Assembly: GCF_000787855.1 (NCBI RefSeq)
Contig: NZ_BBPQ01000034.1
Coordinates: 1-64,000, forward strand
From: Streptacidiphilus anmyonensis
GTDB taxonomy: Bacteria; Actinomycetota; Actinomycetes; Streptomycetales; Streptomycetaceae
Length of the DNA: 64,000 bases
Reading direction: 5' to 3'
Both the position numbers and the translations under genes were made by a program. Every line of letters begins with the position of its first letter. The first letter of the stretch is position 1. This document shows, in pieces, positions 46,142-55,054 of this stretch. The notes under the pieces are model-generated. The model made no database searches. It was not told the DNA's origin and worked only from the letters and a program-made list of their open reading frames with translations.

Positions 46142-47367
46142 GCGCGGACCTGCTGACGCGGGATCCGGTCGAGCAGCCGAGGCGCCGAGGCCGTCGCGGC
46201 GGCCTCTGCCGCCTCCAACACCGGGGAGTCGAACGGGTCGTGACGTAGCCGCTGCGCCGGGACGCCGAGGTCCAGCAGCACCTGGGCCACGCTGGTGACC
46301 ATCCCGGCCGGGCCCGACACGAAGGCGTCGTGCCGGTAGAACGGGCCGAACTTGCCCAGCACCTCCGGCAGGGTGCCGGTCAGGCCGGGGATGTCCTCGT
46401 GGGAGACCGCCGCCCGGACGCTGAGCCAGTGGTTGCGCTGCGCCAGGCGCAGCAGGTCCTCGAAGCCGTAGAGCTCGTCGGCGGTGCGGGCGCCGACGAA
46501 GACGTCCATGAAGCGCCGGCTGCCGCCCTGGATCGCCTGCTCGACCAGCGCCTGGATCGGCGCCAGTCCGGTGCCGCCCGCCACGCAGACCAGGTCGCGC
46601 TCCATGCGCGGGTCGAGGACCATCTCGCCCTGTGCCGCGCCGAGCCGGAGCGGGTCGCCGATCCTGGCCCGGTGCACGAGCGGACGGCTGACCCGGCCGT
46701 CGCGGACGGCCTTCACGTGGAACGTCAGGGTCCCGTCCTCGCGGGGCGCGTTGGCCGGGGAGTAGTGGCGCCACAGCCGCGGCTCCCACGGGGTCTCCAC
46801 GCTCGCGTACTGCCCGGCGACGAACGGGTAGGCCGTGTCGGGCAGGACGGTGACCTCCGCGATGTCGGGGCCGCGCAGCCGGTGGTCGACGATCCGGGCG
46901 TGCCAGACGGCGGGGTTGATCGCCGCGTCGTCCTCGGCCGCCTCGACCATGAGCTGGGCGACCAGTTCGTAGGCCCTGGTCCAGACGTCGGCCAGGCGCG
47001 GGGTCCACGCCTCGTCGGCGAAGCGGGCGAGCGTGTCGAGCAGCGCGGCGCCGACGGCGGGGTAGTGGTGGCGCAGAACCTCGAACTTGCGGTGGTCACG
47101 GCCGAGGCGGCGGCAGAAGGGCGCGAGGCTCGCCGGATCGTCGGCGAGGTCGATCATCCGCAGCACGCCCTGCAGCAGCCGGGAGCGCTGCACGTCGAGG
47201 TTGGCGGGGAAGAGCTGCCGGACCTCGGGGTGACGCTGGAACAGGATGGCGTAGAAGTAGACCGCCATCTCGTCCGCGAGCGGGTTGAGCAGGTCCCGGC
47301 TTGCGCGGAGCAGGGCGATCTCGTTCGGGCGCAGGGGTTGGCCCGGGGCGGGCTGTGCGTCGTTCAC
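46138..47367 (-). CDS. Flavohaemoglobin (globin + FAD/NAD reductase)
   Basis: 409 residues. The globin domain (about 10-140) has Tyr39 (B10, AVYFYAILF), Gln60 (E7) and proximal His92 (GRDHRKFEV), as in E. coli Hmp. The FAD-binding signature is RHYSPANA, and the NAD site GGTGLAPIQAL, then FVSGPAGMV. Classical members oxidise NO to nitrate with O2 and NAD(P)H. Here the gene is coupled to NOS, so it might detoxify the product or supply electrons. GTG 47367 is the likely start; no clear ribosome site is seen and the upstream frame stays open. Confidence 0.88.
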   Translation of the reverse strand: MNDAQPAPGQPLRPNEIALLRASRDLLNPLADEMAVYFYAILFQRHPEVRQLFPANLDVQRSRLLQGVLRMIDLADDPASLAPFCRRLGRDHRKFEVLRHHYPAVGAALLDTLARFADEAWTPRLADVWTRAYELVAQLMVEAAEDDAAINPAVWHARIVDHRLRGPDIAEVTVLPDTAYPFVAGQYASVETPWEPRLWRHYSPANAPREDGTLTFHVKAVRDGRVSRPLVHRARIGDPLRLGAAQGEMVLDPRMERDLVCVAGGTGLAPIQALVEQAIQGGSRRFMDVFVGARTADELYGFEDLLRLAQRNHWLSVRAAVSHEDIPGLTGTLPEVLGKFGPFYRHDAFVSGPAGMVTSVAQVLLDLGVPAQRLRHDPFDSPVLEAAEAAATASAPRLLDRIPRQQVRA

Positions 47368-47550
47368 GAGCGGGCAGATCTTTCGCAGCAGGGGCCTTCG
47401 GCGGATATGGACGTCGGAACTCCGCTCAGCGTAGACCGGAAGGTGCGAAAATCGGTCCGAAAAACGCTCATGTGTACGGTTCTGCAAGGGACTTTCACGC
47501 CCCGGCTGAGTCGTGCCCACGGTGTGGAGGACTCGGGGTCCTCTGCCCGG

Positions 47551-47580
47551 TCAGAGACCCGCGTCTCAGAGACCCGCGTC
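47551..47580. repeat. Exact 15-bp tandem duplication
   Basis: TCAGAGACCCGCGTC occurs twice in tandem, in the 235-nt region between the small peptide gene and the flavohaemoglobin start. Confidence 0.9.
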
Positions 47581-47602
47581 AGCGCCGCGCACAGCCCGCC
47601 GC

Positions 47603-47767
47603 TCAGGTCAGGAAGCGTGCGGCGATGCGGCAGTTGGCGTGGAGGTTGAGTTCGGCCTCGTCCTCGTCCGCTGCCGCCACGGGCGGGGCGGGGGTCGGAC
47701 GGTGGTACGGCACGTCGGCGGACGCGTCCGTCCGCGGCTTCTCGGCGGTCATCACGTGCTGGCTCAC
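47603..47767 (-). CDS. Small peptide upstream of the flavohaemoglobin-NOS genes
   Basis: 54 residues. The N-terminal half is Pro/Ala-rich; the middle is acidic (ADEDEAE), leading to LNLHANCRIAARFLT at the C-terminus, with a single Cys. GTG 47767 is 8 nt after GGGAGG; ATG 47773 is too close to that site. An acidic leader-like region before a short Cys-containing tail resembles RiPP precursors, but no modification enzyme is adjacent. It could also be a small NO- or iron-sensing protein. It reads in the same direction as, and 235 nt before, the flavohaemoglobin gene. Confidence 0.55.
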   Translation of the reverse strand: MSQHVMTAEKPRTDASADVPYHRPTPAPPVAAADEDEAELNLHANCRIAARFLT

Positions 47768-48090
47768 GGCCATCGCCTCCCGGCTGGTCGCGGCACCGTG
47801 GTCGGCGCCGCCGTCGGGGTCCATACGACCACCGCCATGGGGGCCGAGCGCCGCCCCTTGACGGGTTTCCTGCACCCGGGCCCGGGACCCTGACGTCCTC
47901 TTGACGGACGGCCTGCCTGCCGGGCCTGCCCACGCACCGCGACCGCCCCGTCGGCCGTCGGTCCGACACCCGGGCGTCGCCTGCTGTTCGTCCCAGGGCC
48001 GTAGCGTGCCCCGCCGACGCGCTTCCCCGCCGAAGCGCTTCCCGTCGTCGCGCGGACCTCGCGCCGCGTACGTAGCGTCGAAGCGTGCGC

Positions 48091-48130
48091 GACGCGCGAG
48101 ACGTGGGTGCGACGTGCGAGACATGGTGAG
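48091..48130. repeat. 20-bp imperfect tandem duplication at a gene start
   Basis: GACGCGCGAGACGTGGGTGC followed by GACGTGCGAGACATGGTGAG: 16 of 20 positions match. It spans the GTG start codon proposed for the PIG-V-like gene. Confidence 0.75.
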
Positions 48131-49306
48131 AGGAGCAGGGAACTGTCCGGTCTGATACGCGCCGCCGACCTGGAGCGCCCCTCCAGGCTGGGGGCCCGGC
48201 TCGGCGCCCGCCTGGGCGCGCGCCGTCGACCCGTCGCGCTCGCGGTCGGCGGCTACCTGCTCGTGAGGATCACCGGCGTGCTCGTCCTGTGGCTCTGGGG
48301 CGCCGCGCACCACCGGAGCCTCGCGCACCTGCTGGGCCACGAGTGGGACTCGGTCCTCTACGTCGGCATCATCGAGCACGGCTACGACCACGGGTCCCCG
48401 CTGCTCAGCAACATGGCGTTCTTCCCGCTCTTCCCGATGTCGGCGCGCGCCCTGACGCTGGTCTCCCCGCTGAGCGCGGCAGGAGCGGCGGTCGTGGTCG
48501 CCTGGATCGCGGGCCTCGTCGCCGCCTGGGGCCTGTACGCGGTCGGCAACCTGCTGTACGACCAACGCACCGGGATCGTGCTCGCGGTGCTGTGGGGCGT
48601 GCTCCCGCACGCGCTCATCGAGTCGATGGCCTACAGCGAGAGCCTGCTGACGGCGCTGGCCGTGTGGACGCTGTACTGCGTCCTCTCCGAGCGCTGGCTC
48701 GCCGCCGGTGTGCTCTGCCTGTTCGCGGGGCTGTCCCGACCGAACGCCGTGGCCCTCGTGCCCGTGGTGTGCCTGGCCGCCCTGCTGGCGATCGTGCGCC
48801 GCCGGGGCGGCTGGCAGGCGTGGGCGGCCGTGCTGCTGGCGCCGCTCGGCTGGCTGGGCTACCTCGGCTGGGTCGGGCTCCGGATGCACCGCCTGGACGG
48901 CTGGTTCCACATCCAGAAGGCCGGCTGGGGGTCGGCCTTCGACGGCGGCGGCTACACCCTGAGCGAACTCCACACGATCCTGGTCAGACCCGTCCCACTG
49001 GACCTCTACCTGGTCACCCTGGTCCTCGGGCTGGCGGTCGTGCTGTTCGTGCTCGGCGTCCTGGACCGACAGCCCTGGCCCCTGCTGCTGTTCAGCGCGC
49101 TGCTGCTGGTCCTGGCGCTCGGCGGTTCCGGGTACTACAACGCCAAGGCCCGCTTCTTGATCGCCGCCTTCCCGCTGCTGCTGAAGCCCGCCGTCTCGCT
49201 CGCCCGCGCGCGCACCTGCACGGCCGTGGTCGTCCTCGGGTTCCTGACCGTCGTCTCCGCCTACCTGGGCGGCTATCTGCTGCTGGTCTGGACCCACTCC
49301 CCGTGA
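48107..49306 (+). CDS. PIG-V-like GT-C mannosyltransferase family membrane protein
   Basis: About 399 residues with eight to ten membrane helices. HEWDSVLYVGIIEHGYD followed by LLSNMAFFPLFPM matches the WDxxxYxxIAxxGY...NxAFFPLxP pattern of PIG-V-type lipid-linked mannosyltransferases; the Asp is the expected catalytic residue. The start is ambiguous. GTG 48107 lies inside a tandem duplication and has no ribosome site; an in-frame CTG at 48143 has AGGAG 7 nt upstream. The last 34 nt overlap the convergent gene. Confidence 0.8.
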   Translation: MRRARHGERSRELSGLIRAADLERPSRLGARLGARLGARRRPVALAVGGYLLVRITGVLVLWLWGAAHHRSLAHLLGHEWDSVLYVGIIEHGYDHGSPLLSNMAFFPLFPMSARALTLVSPLSAAGAAVVVAWIAGLVAAWGLYAVGNLLYDQRTGIVLAVLWGVLPHALIESMAYSESLLTALAVWTLYCVLSERWLAAGVLCLFAGLSRPNAVALVPVVCLAALLAIVRRRGGWQAWAAVLLAPLGWLGYLGWVGLRMHRLDGWFHIQKAGWGSAFDGGGYTLSELHTILVRPVPLDLYLVTLVLGLAVVLFVLGVLDRQPWPLLLFSALLLVLALGGSGYYNAKARFLIAAFPLLLKPAVSLARARTCTAVVVLGFLTVVSAYLGGYLLLVWTHSP

Positions 49307-50751
49307 GTGGCCTCCCCGCGAGCCGCCTCACTGTGGGGGCCTGCGGGGGCCAGGTACACGAGGTAGTTCGTGCGGCCGTCGCGGGCGGTGACCGCGTGCC
49401 GGGCCCAGCGGCGGGCGTAGGCGGGTACGGCCTCACCCGGATAGAGCAACAGGGCCGTCGGCTGCCGCGGGGCCTCGCGCAGCAGCTGCGCCGTGGTGAC
49501 ATCGGCGTCGTTGCCGCTGGTCTCGACCGCGCGGCAGCCCGTGTAGTAGCCCAGCGGCTCGGCGTCCTCGCCGGTGAGCAGACAGTCGCCGGTCAGCCCC
49601 AGCCGCGCGAACTGCGGGACGGCGTAGGGCTGGTCCGCCCGTGAGGCGACCGTGTAGGAGACCTCCTGCGTCAGCTGCTGGTACTGCCCGGCCACCTGCA
49701 CCGCCAGGGCGATGCCCAGGGCGGCCGTCGTCCAGCGCCGTCGGCGCGGCGAGCCCGTCGTGACCAGCCGGGCGAGCAGGCCCGCCGCCGGGACGAGGAG
49801 CAGCGCGTAGGCGGGGAGGAGGAAACGCGGCGCCGAGTAGTCGATCAGGAACAGGTACGGCACGGCCACGGTGAAGCCGCACAGCGCCGGGAGCAGCGCC
49901 GCGCCCAGCCGTCCGGCCCGCCGCTCGACCAGGACCCCGCCCACCACCAGGACCGGCAGCAGCAGCCACCACGCGGCCAGCTCCAGCGGCTTGTGGTTCC
50001 AGCCCACGTCGCACGGCCGGCACAGGATCGGGCCGTCGACCGAGCGCAGCGCGTCCCCCACCGCCCAGTGCAGGCCCAGACCGCCCTCGTTCAGGCTGGA
50101 CAGGTGCAGGCGCTCGCCGATGCCGCCGAACCTGGCGTACGCCTCGGCGATCCACTCGGCCGTCCCGGCGAGCAGGCCGCCGACCACCGCGAGCAGCAAC
50201 GTCAGCCGTCGGCGGTACAGGGCCAGGCCGAGCAACGGCAGCGCGAGGAACAGGGCGTCGCTCGGCCGCATCAGCGCGGCGACGGCGAGCGCCCCCGCCA
50301 CTCCGAGCAGCGGGCGGCGCGCGGCCGGGCGGCGCAGGGCGTCGAGGAAGCAGCCGACGGCGGCGAGCCCGCCCAGGGCGATCCAGAGGTTGGGCATCGC
50401 CTGCGGCCCGTAGTACTCGGTGACCCACAGGGTCGCGAACAGCGCCCCGGCCAGTGCGAGCACCCGCGTGTCCCGCACCCGGCGCCAGGCCAGCAGCGCG
50501 AGGAAGAGCCCGAGAGCCGACAGCAGCGACAGGTACACCCGCAGGGCCACCGTCGAATGGGTGACGGCGGCCAGTGGTGCGACCACCAGGGTGATCCCGC
50601 GCGAGCGCGGCGCGCTGAAGAACTCCGCGGGCACATGCCCGGAGACCTGGCTGACGTAGATGGTCTCGTCCCAGCCGAGGCCCATCGAGGGCGTCACGAA
50701 GGCCAGCTGCGAGACCGCGTACAGGGCCGCGACCAGGGCGAGCCAGAACAC
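49273..50751 (-). CDS. GT-C-type polytopic membrane glycosyltransferase-like protein
   Basis: 492 residues from GTG 50751, with about ten membrane helices. GLGWDETIYVSQVSGH near the N-terminus carries the acidic loop residue (D-E) expected in GT-C/PMT-like enzymes using polyprenyl-phosphate sugars. A soluble C-terminal region (about 380-492) contains two Cys (GDCLLTG, YYTGCRAV) that may form a disulfide outside the cell. A perfect AAGGAGG at 50852-50846 is followed after 7 nt by in-frame ATC 50838, which would add 29 residues. Confidence 0.78.
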   Translation of the reverse strand: MFWLALVAALYAVSQLAFVTPSMGLGWDETIYVSQVSGHVPAEFFSAPRSRGITLVVAPLAAVTHSTVALRVYLSLLSALGLFLALLAWRRVRDTRVLALAGALFATLWVTEYYGPQAMPNLWIALGGLAAVGCFLDALRRPAARRPLLGVAGALAVAALMRPSDALFLALPLLGLALYRRRLTLLLAVVGGLLAGTAEWIAEAYARFGGIGERLHLSSLNEGGLGLHWAVGDALRSVDGPILCRPCDVGWNHKPLELAAWWLLLPVLVVGGVLVERRAGRLGAALLPALCGFTVAVPYLFLIDYSAPRFLLPAYALLLVPAAGLLARLVTTGSPRRRRWTTAALGIALAVQVAGQYQQLTQEVSYTVASRADQPYAVPQFARLGLTGDCLLTGEDAEPLGYYTGCRAVETSGNDADVTTAQLLREAPRQPTALLLYPGEAVPAYARRWARHAVTARDGRTNYLVYLAPAGPHSEAARGEATHGEWVQTSSR

Positions 50752-50970
50752 CGAGCTGCCGCCGGGCAGCCGGGATCGCAGCGCGCGCAGCGGCGCGGTG
50801 CCGGGCGCGGCCGACGCGCGCGTGGACGTGGCGGTGATGGGTGGGCCTCCTTGTGCGTACCGGCTGCACCCCTGTGCACTTTGAGCACTCTACGGCGGCA
50901 GTGTGTCCGCTTCAGCTTGGGAGATCCTGTATGCCCCCTGGGCGATGTCCCCTGGGCGGGGCGCCTTGGG

Positions 50971-51609
50971 TCACGCCAGCAGGACGACGTCGAGCGTGCG
51001 CGGTCCGTGCACGCCCTCGACGCGGTCCAGTTCGATGTCGCTGGTCGCGGACGGGCCGGAGATCCAGGTGAGCGGCCTGGTCGGATCGAGGCGCGGCAGC
51101 GCCTGCGGCAGGGAGGCGACCACCTGACGAGCGGTGTCGACGACGCAGACGTGGTGGTCGGGGACGAGCGTGAGGACCCGGCGGCCCTGGCCGGGCCCGG
51201 CGTCGAGCACCAGGGTGCCCGTCTCGGCGATCGCCAGCCGACAGCCGGTCACCACGCTGTCGACGCCGTCGAGCCGCTGCGCCGTCAGCGGCGCCTCGGC
51301 GTCGTCCGGAACCCGTTCGACCCCGTCCGCCTGAGCGAGCCAGCTCGCGGGGAGTCCGGGCGGGACGGCGACGCTGCGGGAGCCGTGATCGGCGAGCAGG
51401 CGCGCCAGCAGGCCGGGGAGCTCGGGCTCCGTGCAGCGGTGGACGTGGGCGCGGTAGTCGGCGAGGTTCCCGGCCAGCAGGTCGACGACGGCGGCGTGGT
51501 CGTCGACCGGGACGTGCGCGACGCGGTAGTCGCGGACCACCGGCTCCGGCTCGGGCGCGGCGGCGAGGGCGGCCCGGATGCGGTCGAGGATGGCGTCGCG
51601 GCTGGTCAC
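50971..51609 (-). CDS. lutC: Lactate utilisation protein LutC (LUD domain)
   Basis: 212 residues of the LUD family: SRDAILDRIRAALA at the start, GCRLAIAETGTLVLDAG and SDIELDRVEGVHGPRTLDVVLL at the end are diagnostic. It is the third component of the LutABC L-lactate-oxidising complex. GTG 51609 overlaps the lutB stop as GTGA. Confidence 0.92.
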   Translation of the reverse strand: MTSRDAILDRIRAALAAAPEPEPVVRDYRVAHVPVDDHAAVVDLLAGNLADYRAHVHRCTEPELPGLLARLLADHGSRSVAVPPGLPASWLAQADGVERVPDDAEAPLTAQRLDGVDSVVTGCRLAIAETGTLVLDAGPGQGRRVLTLVPDHHVCVVDTARQVVASLPQALPRLDPTRPLTWISGPSATSDIELDRVEGVHGPRTLDVVLLA

Positions 51610-53123
51610 GGGGTCGACTCCGGAGTCGTCGGCGGCTGCGGCGTGGTCGGAGGTTGCGACGTGCCAGTGGACTGCGGCGCGGCCGGTGGCTCGGCGCGGT
51701 GGCGCTTCCACCAGGTGCGGAAGGGCTCGGCGGGCAGCCGGGGCAGGTCCCGCGCCTGTGTCCAGGCCCCGGCCGGGCCGAGCGGCAGCGTGCGCGGATG
51801 CAGGGCCCGGGTGGCCGAGGCCGTGCGCTCGGCGGCGGCCAGTGCGGCGGGGTGCTCGAACAGCCAGGTGGCGGCCCGCATCGCGGCCCGCTCCGCCGCG
51901 TGCCCCGGCTGCGCCGCGACCTGCTCGCGCAGATGGACCAGCACCTCCGGGATGTCGATCGCGACCGGGCAGACCTCGTAGCAGGCCCCGCACAGCGAGG
52001 AGGCGAAGGGCAGCGAGGCGTCCACCTCGCTGCCGGTGCCCCGCAGCTGGGGCGTGAGGACGGCGCCGATCGGGCCGGGGTAGGGGGAGCCGTAGGCGTG
52101 GCCGCCGGCCCGCTCGTAGACCGGGCACACGTTCAGGCACGCGGAGCAGCGGATGCAGCGCAGCACCTGCCGTCCGATCTCGTCCGCGAGCGTGTCGGTG
52201 CGGCCGTTGTCGAGCAGCACGAGGTGGAACGCGCGGGGGCCGTCGCCGTCGGCCGCCCCGCCGGGGCCCAGTCCCGTCCACATGGTCGTGTACGGGTTCA
52301 TCCGTTCGGCGGTGGAGGAGCGGGGCAGGAACTGGAGGAACACCTCCAGGTCCTGCCAGGTCGGCAGGACCTTCTCGATGCCGACGACGGAGATCAGGGT
52401 CTGCGGCAGCGTCAGGCACATCCGGCCGTTGCCCTCGGACTCGACCACGACCAGCGTCCCGGTCTCGGCGATCATGAAGTTGGCGCCGGAGACGGCGACC
52501 TTGGCGCGCAGGAACTTCTCCCGCAGGTGCAGGCGGGCCGCCTCGGCCAGATCCGCCGGACGGTCCGTCAGCCCCTCGGGCGCGGGCCGACCCCACCGGG
52601 CCATCCGCTCGACGAAGATGTCGCGGATCTCGCCCCGGTTGCGGTGGATGGCCGGCACCAGGATGTGCGAGGGCAGGTCGTCGCCGAGCTGGACGATCAG
52701 CTCGGCCAGGTCCGTCTCGTAGGCGGTGACGCCCGCCTCGGCGAGGGCCTCGTTGAGGCCGATCTCCTGCGTGGCCATCGACTTGACCTTGACGACCTCC
52801 GACTCCCCGGTGGCGCGCACCAGTTCGGCGACGATCCGGTTGGCCTCCGCCGCGTCGGCCGCCCAGTGGACGGTGCCGCCCGCCGAGGTGACGCGCTCCT
52901 CCAACTGGAGCAGGTAGACGTCCAGGTGACGCAGCGTCTGGTCCTTGATGCGCCTGCCCGCCTCGCGCAGCGCCGCCCAGTCGTCCAACTCGCCCACCGC
53001 GCGGGCGCGTTTGTCGCGGATCGTGTGCGTGGCCCGGCGCAGGTTGGCCCGCAGCCGGGCGTCCTGGGTCGCTGCCTTGGCGGCCTGGGGGAAGGCGGGC
53101 ATGCCGAGGTAGGCGCTGCTCAT
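51606..53123 (-). CDS. lutB: Lactate utilisation iron-sulfur protein LutB
   Basis: 505 residues. An N-terminal LUD region (SMATQEIGLNEAL, FMIAETGTLVVVESEGNGR) is followed by two 4Fe-4S clusters: CIRCSACLNVCPVY and SLCGACYEVCPV. It transfers electrons from L-lactate oxidation in the cytoplasm. A low-complexity Pro/Thr tail (about 485-505) is unusual for the family. ATG 53123 overlaps the lutA stop as ATGA. Confidence 0.94.
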   Translation of the reverse strand: MSSAYLGMPAFPQAAKAATQDARLRANLRRATHTIRDKRARAVGELDDWAALREAGRRIKDQTLRHLDVYLLQLEERVTSAGGTVHWAADAAEANRIVAELVRATGESEVVKVKSMATQEIGLNEALAEAGVTAYETDLAELIVQLGDDLPSHILVPAIHRNRGEIRDIFVERMARWGRPAPEGLTDRPADLAEAARLHLREKFLRAKVAVSGANFMIAETGTLVVVESEGNGRMCLTLPQTLISVVGIEKVLPTWQDLEVFLQFLPRSSTAERMNPYTTMWTGLGPGGAADGDGPRAFHLVLLDNGRTDTLADEIGRQVLRCIRCSACLNVCPVYERAGGHAYGSPYPGPIGAVLTPQLRGTGSEVDASLPFASSLCGACYEVCPVAIDIPEVLVHLREQVAAQPGHAAERAAMRAATWLFEHPAALAAAERTASATRALHPRTLPLGPAGAWTQARDLPRLPAEPFRTWWKRHRAEPPAAPQSTGTSQPPTTPQPPTTPESTP

Positions 53124-53890
53124 GCCGGGCTCCCGGGGCGCCAGGGGGTCGTCTCGGTGGCGGCGAGGATCTCCGCGAGGTGCACCGTCCGCAGCGGCGC
53201 GTGCCGGCGTCGGACCATGCCGTCGAGGTGCAGCAGGCAGGAGTTGTCCGCCCCGCACAGCACCTGCGCGCCGGTCGAGAGCGCGGCCGCGACCTTGTCG
53301 GCGCCCATCGCCGCCGACACGTCCGGGTTCTTGACGGCGAAGGTGCCGCCGAAGCCGCAGCACTCCTCCGCGCCCGGCAGCTCGAGCAGTTCCAGGTCCT
53401 TCACCGCTCGCAGCAGCGCGAGCGGTCGCGTGCCGAGCCCCAGCACCCGCAGGCCGTGGCAGGAGGGGTGGTAGGTCACCCGGTGCGGGAAGTGCGCGCC
53501 CACGTCCGTCACGCCGAGCACGTCGACCAGGAACTCCGTCAGCTCCACCACGCGCGGCGCCAACGAGGCTGCCGCTTCGGCGAGTTCCTCGCCGCGGTCT
53601 TCGGCTCGGGCCTTCGCGCCGATGCGGGGGTAGTTGTCCCGCACCATCGCCGCGCAGGAGCCGGACGGGGTGACGACGTAGGGGTACGTCTCGAAGACCC
53701 GTGCCATCCGCAGCACCAGCGGCTCCGTCAGGAGCCGGTAGCCGGTGTTGAACTGCGGCTGCCCGCAGCAGCTCTGCTGCTCGGGGAAGTCCACCTCCAC
53801 GCCCAGCCGCTCCAGCAGCCGCACGGTCGCGATGGCGGCGCGCGGCAGGACCGCGTCGTTGACGCAGGTGGCGAACAAGGCGACGCGCAC
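53120..53890 (-). CDS. lutA: Lactate utilisation protein LutA (CCG-domain)
   Basis: 256 residues with two cysteine-rich CCG domains: QQSCCGQPQFNTG (about 39-51) and EECCGFGGTFAVKNPDVS, plus the Cys pair ATCVND and YHPSCHGLR. Together with LutB and LutC it oxidises L-lactate to pyruvate. GTG 53890 is the first gene of the tightly overlapping operon. No regulator is adjacent; the 132-nt upstream gap contains GACCTCAG direct repeats. Confidence 0.93.
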   Translation of the reverse strand: MRVALFATCVNDAVLPRAAIATVRLLERLGVEVDFPEQQSCCGQPQFNTGYRLLTEPLVLRMARVFETYPYVVTPSGSCAAMVRDNYPRIGAKARAEDRGEELAEAAASLAPRVVELTEFLVDVLGVTDVGAHFPHRVTYHPSCHGLRVLGLGTRPLALLRAVKDLELLELPGAEECCGFGGTFAVKNPDVSAAMGADKVAAALSTGAQVLCGADNSCLLHLDGMVRRRHAPLRTVHLAEILAATETTPWRPGSPA

Positions 53891-54022
53891 GGCGGCGGTC
53901 CTCCCGGCGGTCGGGCGTGCGGGCGGGGTGGTGAGATGCTGACGTCGGTCCTGGACGATACCGCCCGCGGGCCCCGGTCTCAGCCGACCTCAGCGGACCT
54001 CGGACCTCAGGACCTGAGGACC

Positions 54023-54262
54023 TCAGCCGCCGAGCGGTCGGCAGGAGGCCGGGCGGCGCGGATGCTGGTGGCTGCTGGTGGGGAGCATGCGCGCCTCGCA
54101 GTTGTCGTTGATCTCCACCTGGATGATCCCGGTGTCGTCGCGGTAGACGGGGTTCCCACTCGGCCCGATGGCTCCGGTCGGGTGAACGATCACGATGTCG
54201 TCCCCGCCGTCCCCGTCGCCGGCGGAGAAGGCGAGCTCGAAGCTGCCGTCCTGGTTGGTCAT
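54023..54262 (-). CDS. Small acidic protein with basic Cys-containing tail
   Basis: 79 residues. The first 60 form a compact beta-rich unit (FELAFSAGDGDGGDDIVIVHP, then VYRDDTGIIQVEINDNCEARML), which from memory recalls small uncharacterised streptomycete proteins (possibly DUF6296). The last 20 residues are basic and rich in His, Pro and Arg, with a Cys. ATG 54262 has GGAG 6 nt upstream. It follows the helix-turn-helix gene by 83 nt. Confidence 0.6.
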   Translation of the reverse strand: MTNQDGSFELAFSAGDGDGGDDIVIVHPTGAIGPSGNPVYRDDTGIIQVEINDNCEARMLPTSSHQHPRRPASCRPLGG

Positions 54263-54345
54263 GACCGTCTCCTCAGCGCCGGCGCCCGCCTGGTGCGGTT
54301 CGCCGTCCTCGGACCTGCCGGCCCGTACCACCAGTATCGGGCGGA

Positions 54346-54792
54346 TCAGCTGAGGTAGCCGAGCTTGCGCGCCTTGGTGAGGTGGTTCATCACCGTCTTG
54401 CCGTTGCGTCCCGTCGCCTCGGCGAGCATCTTCACCGAGGTCGTGGTGTGGGCGGGCCCGCAGGCCCGGTAGGCGCGGGACAGGGCCCGGAGGTAGTCCT
54501 CGGTGATGCTGCCGCGGCCCCCCGCGGTGAAGGCCTGCAGCGCCTCCACGGCCTCGTTGAGCTCCCGGATCGCGTCGCCGACGGCGCGTCCGCTCGACTG
54601 CGGCCGGGCGAGCTTGATCTCGCGCAGCACGGTGGAGGAGATGCCCTGCTGGTGGACGCGCTGCCCGCGCGCGTTGGTCAGCGCCTCGGCGCCCTCCGCG
54701 GGGGTCACGTGGATCTCCACCGGCAGGTGCGACTCGTCCGACCAGACGCAGCGGATCGCCCATCCGCCGATGACCTGGACCTCTTCGATCAT
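54346..54792 (-). CDS. Hypothetical protein with C-terminal winged-helix-like segment
   Basis: 148 residues. The N-terminal part is beta-rich (VQVIGGWAIRCVWSDESHLPVEIHV). The C-terminal 50 residues (YLRALSRAYRAC, then SVKMLAEATGRNGKTVMNHLTKARKLGYL) read as a winged helix, suggesting DNA binding. ATG 54792 lacks a strong ribosome site. No family is recognised. It may regulate itself and the small gene downstream. Confidence 0.7.
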   Translation of the reverse strand: MIEEVQVIGGWAIRCVWSDESHLPVEIHVTPAEGAEALTNARGQRVHQQGISSTVLREIKLARPQSSGRAVGDAIRELNEAVEALQAFTAGGRGSITEDYLRALSRAYRACGPAHTTTSVKMLAEATGRNGKTVMNHLTKARKLGYLS

Positions 54793-55054
54793 GTCCGGAT
54801 TCTAGTGCCGCGCTCCTCGGGCTCCGCCGGCCTCCGTCCGGTCACCGGCGGGGCGGGGCTGCCGGGGTCTGGTGGTTCCGGGGTTGCCGCGCGCCTCGCG
54901 GCACGGAGGCACCGGGTCCGTGTGGGTGGCGCGCCGGCCCCTGCCGGCCTGGGCCCGGTCGGCGCCCGGTGCCGCGGCGGGGCCCCAGCGCGCCTTCCGG
55001 TCGCAGGCGGGGCCACTGGCTTGTTCGCATAGCAGCGCGGAGGAGCAGCGGCTC

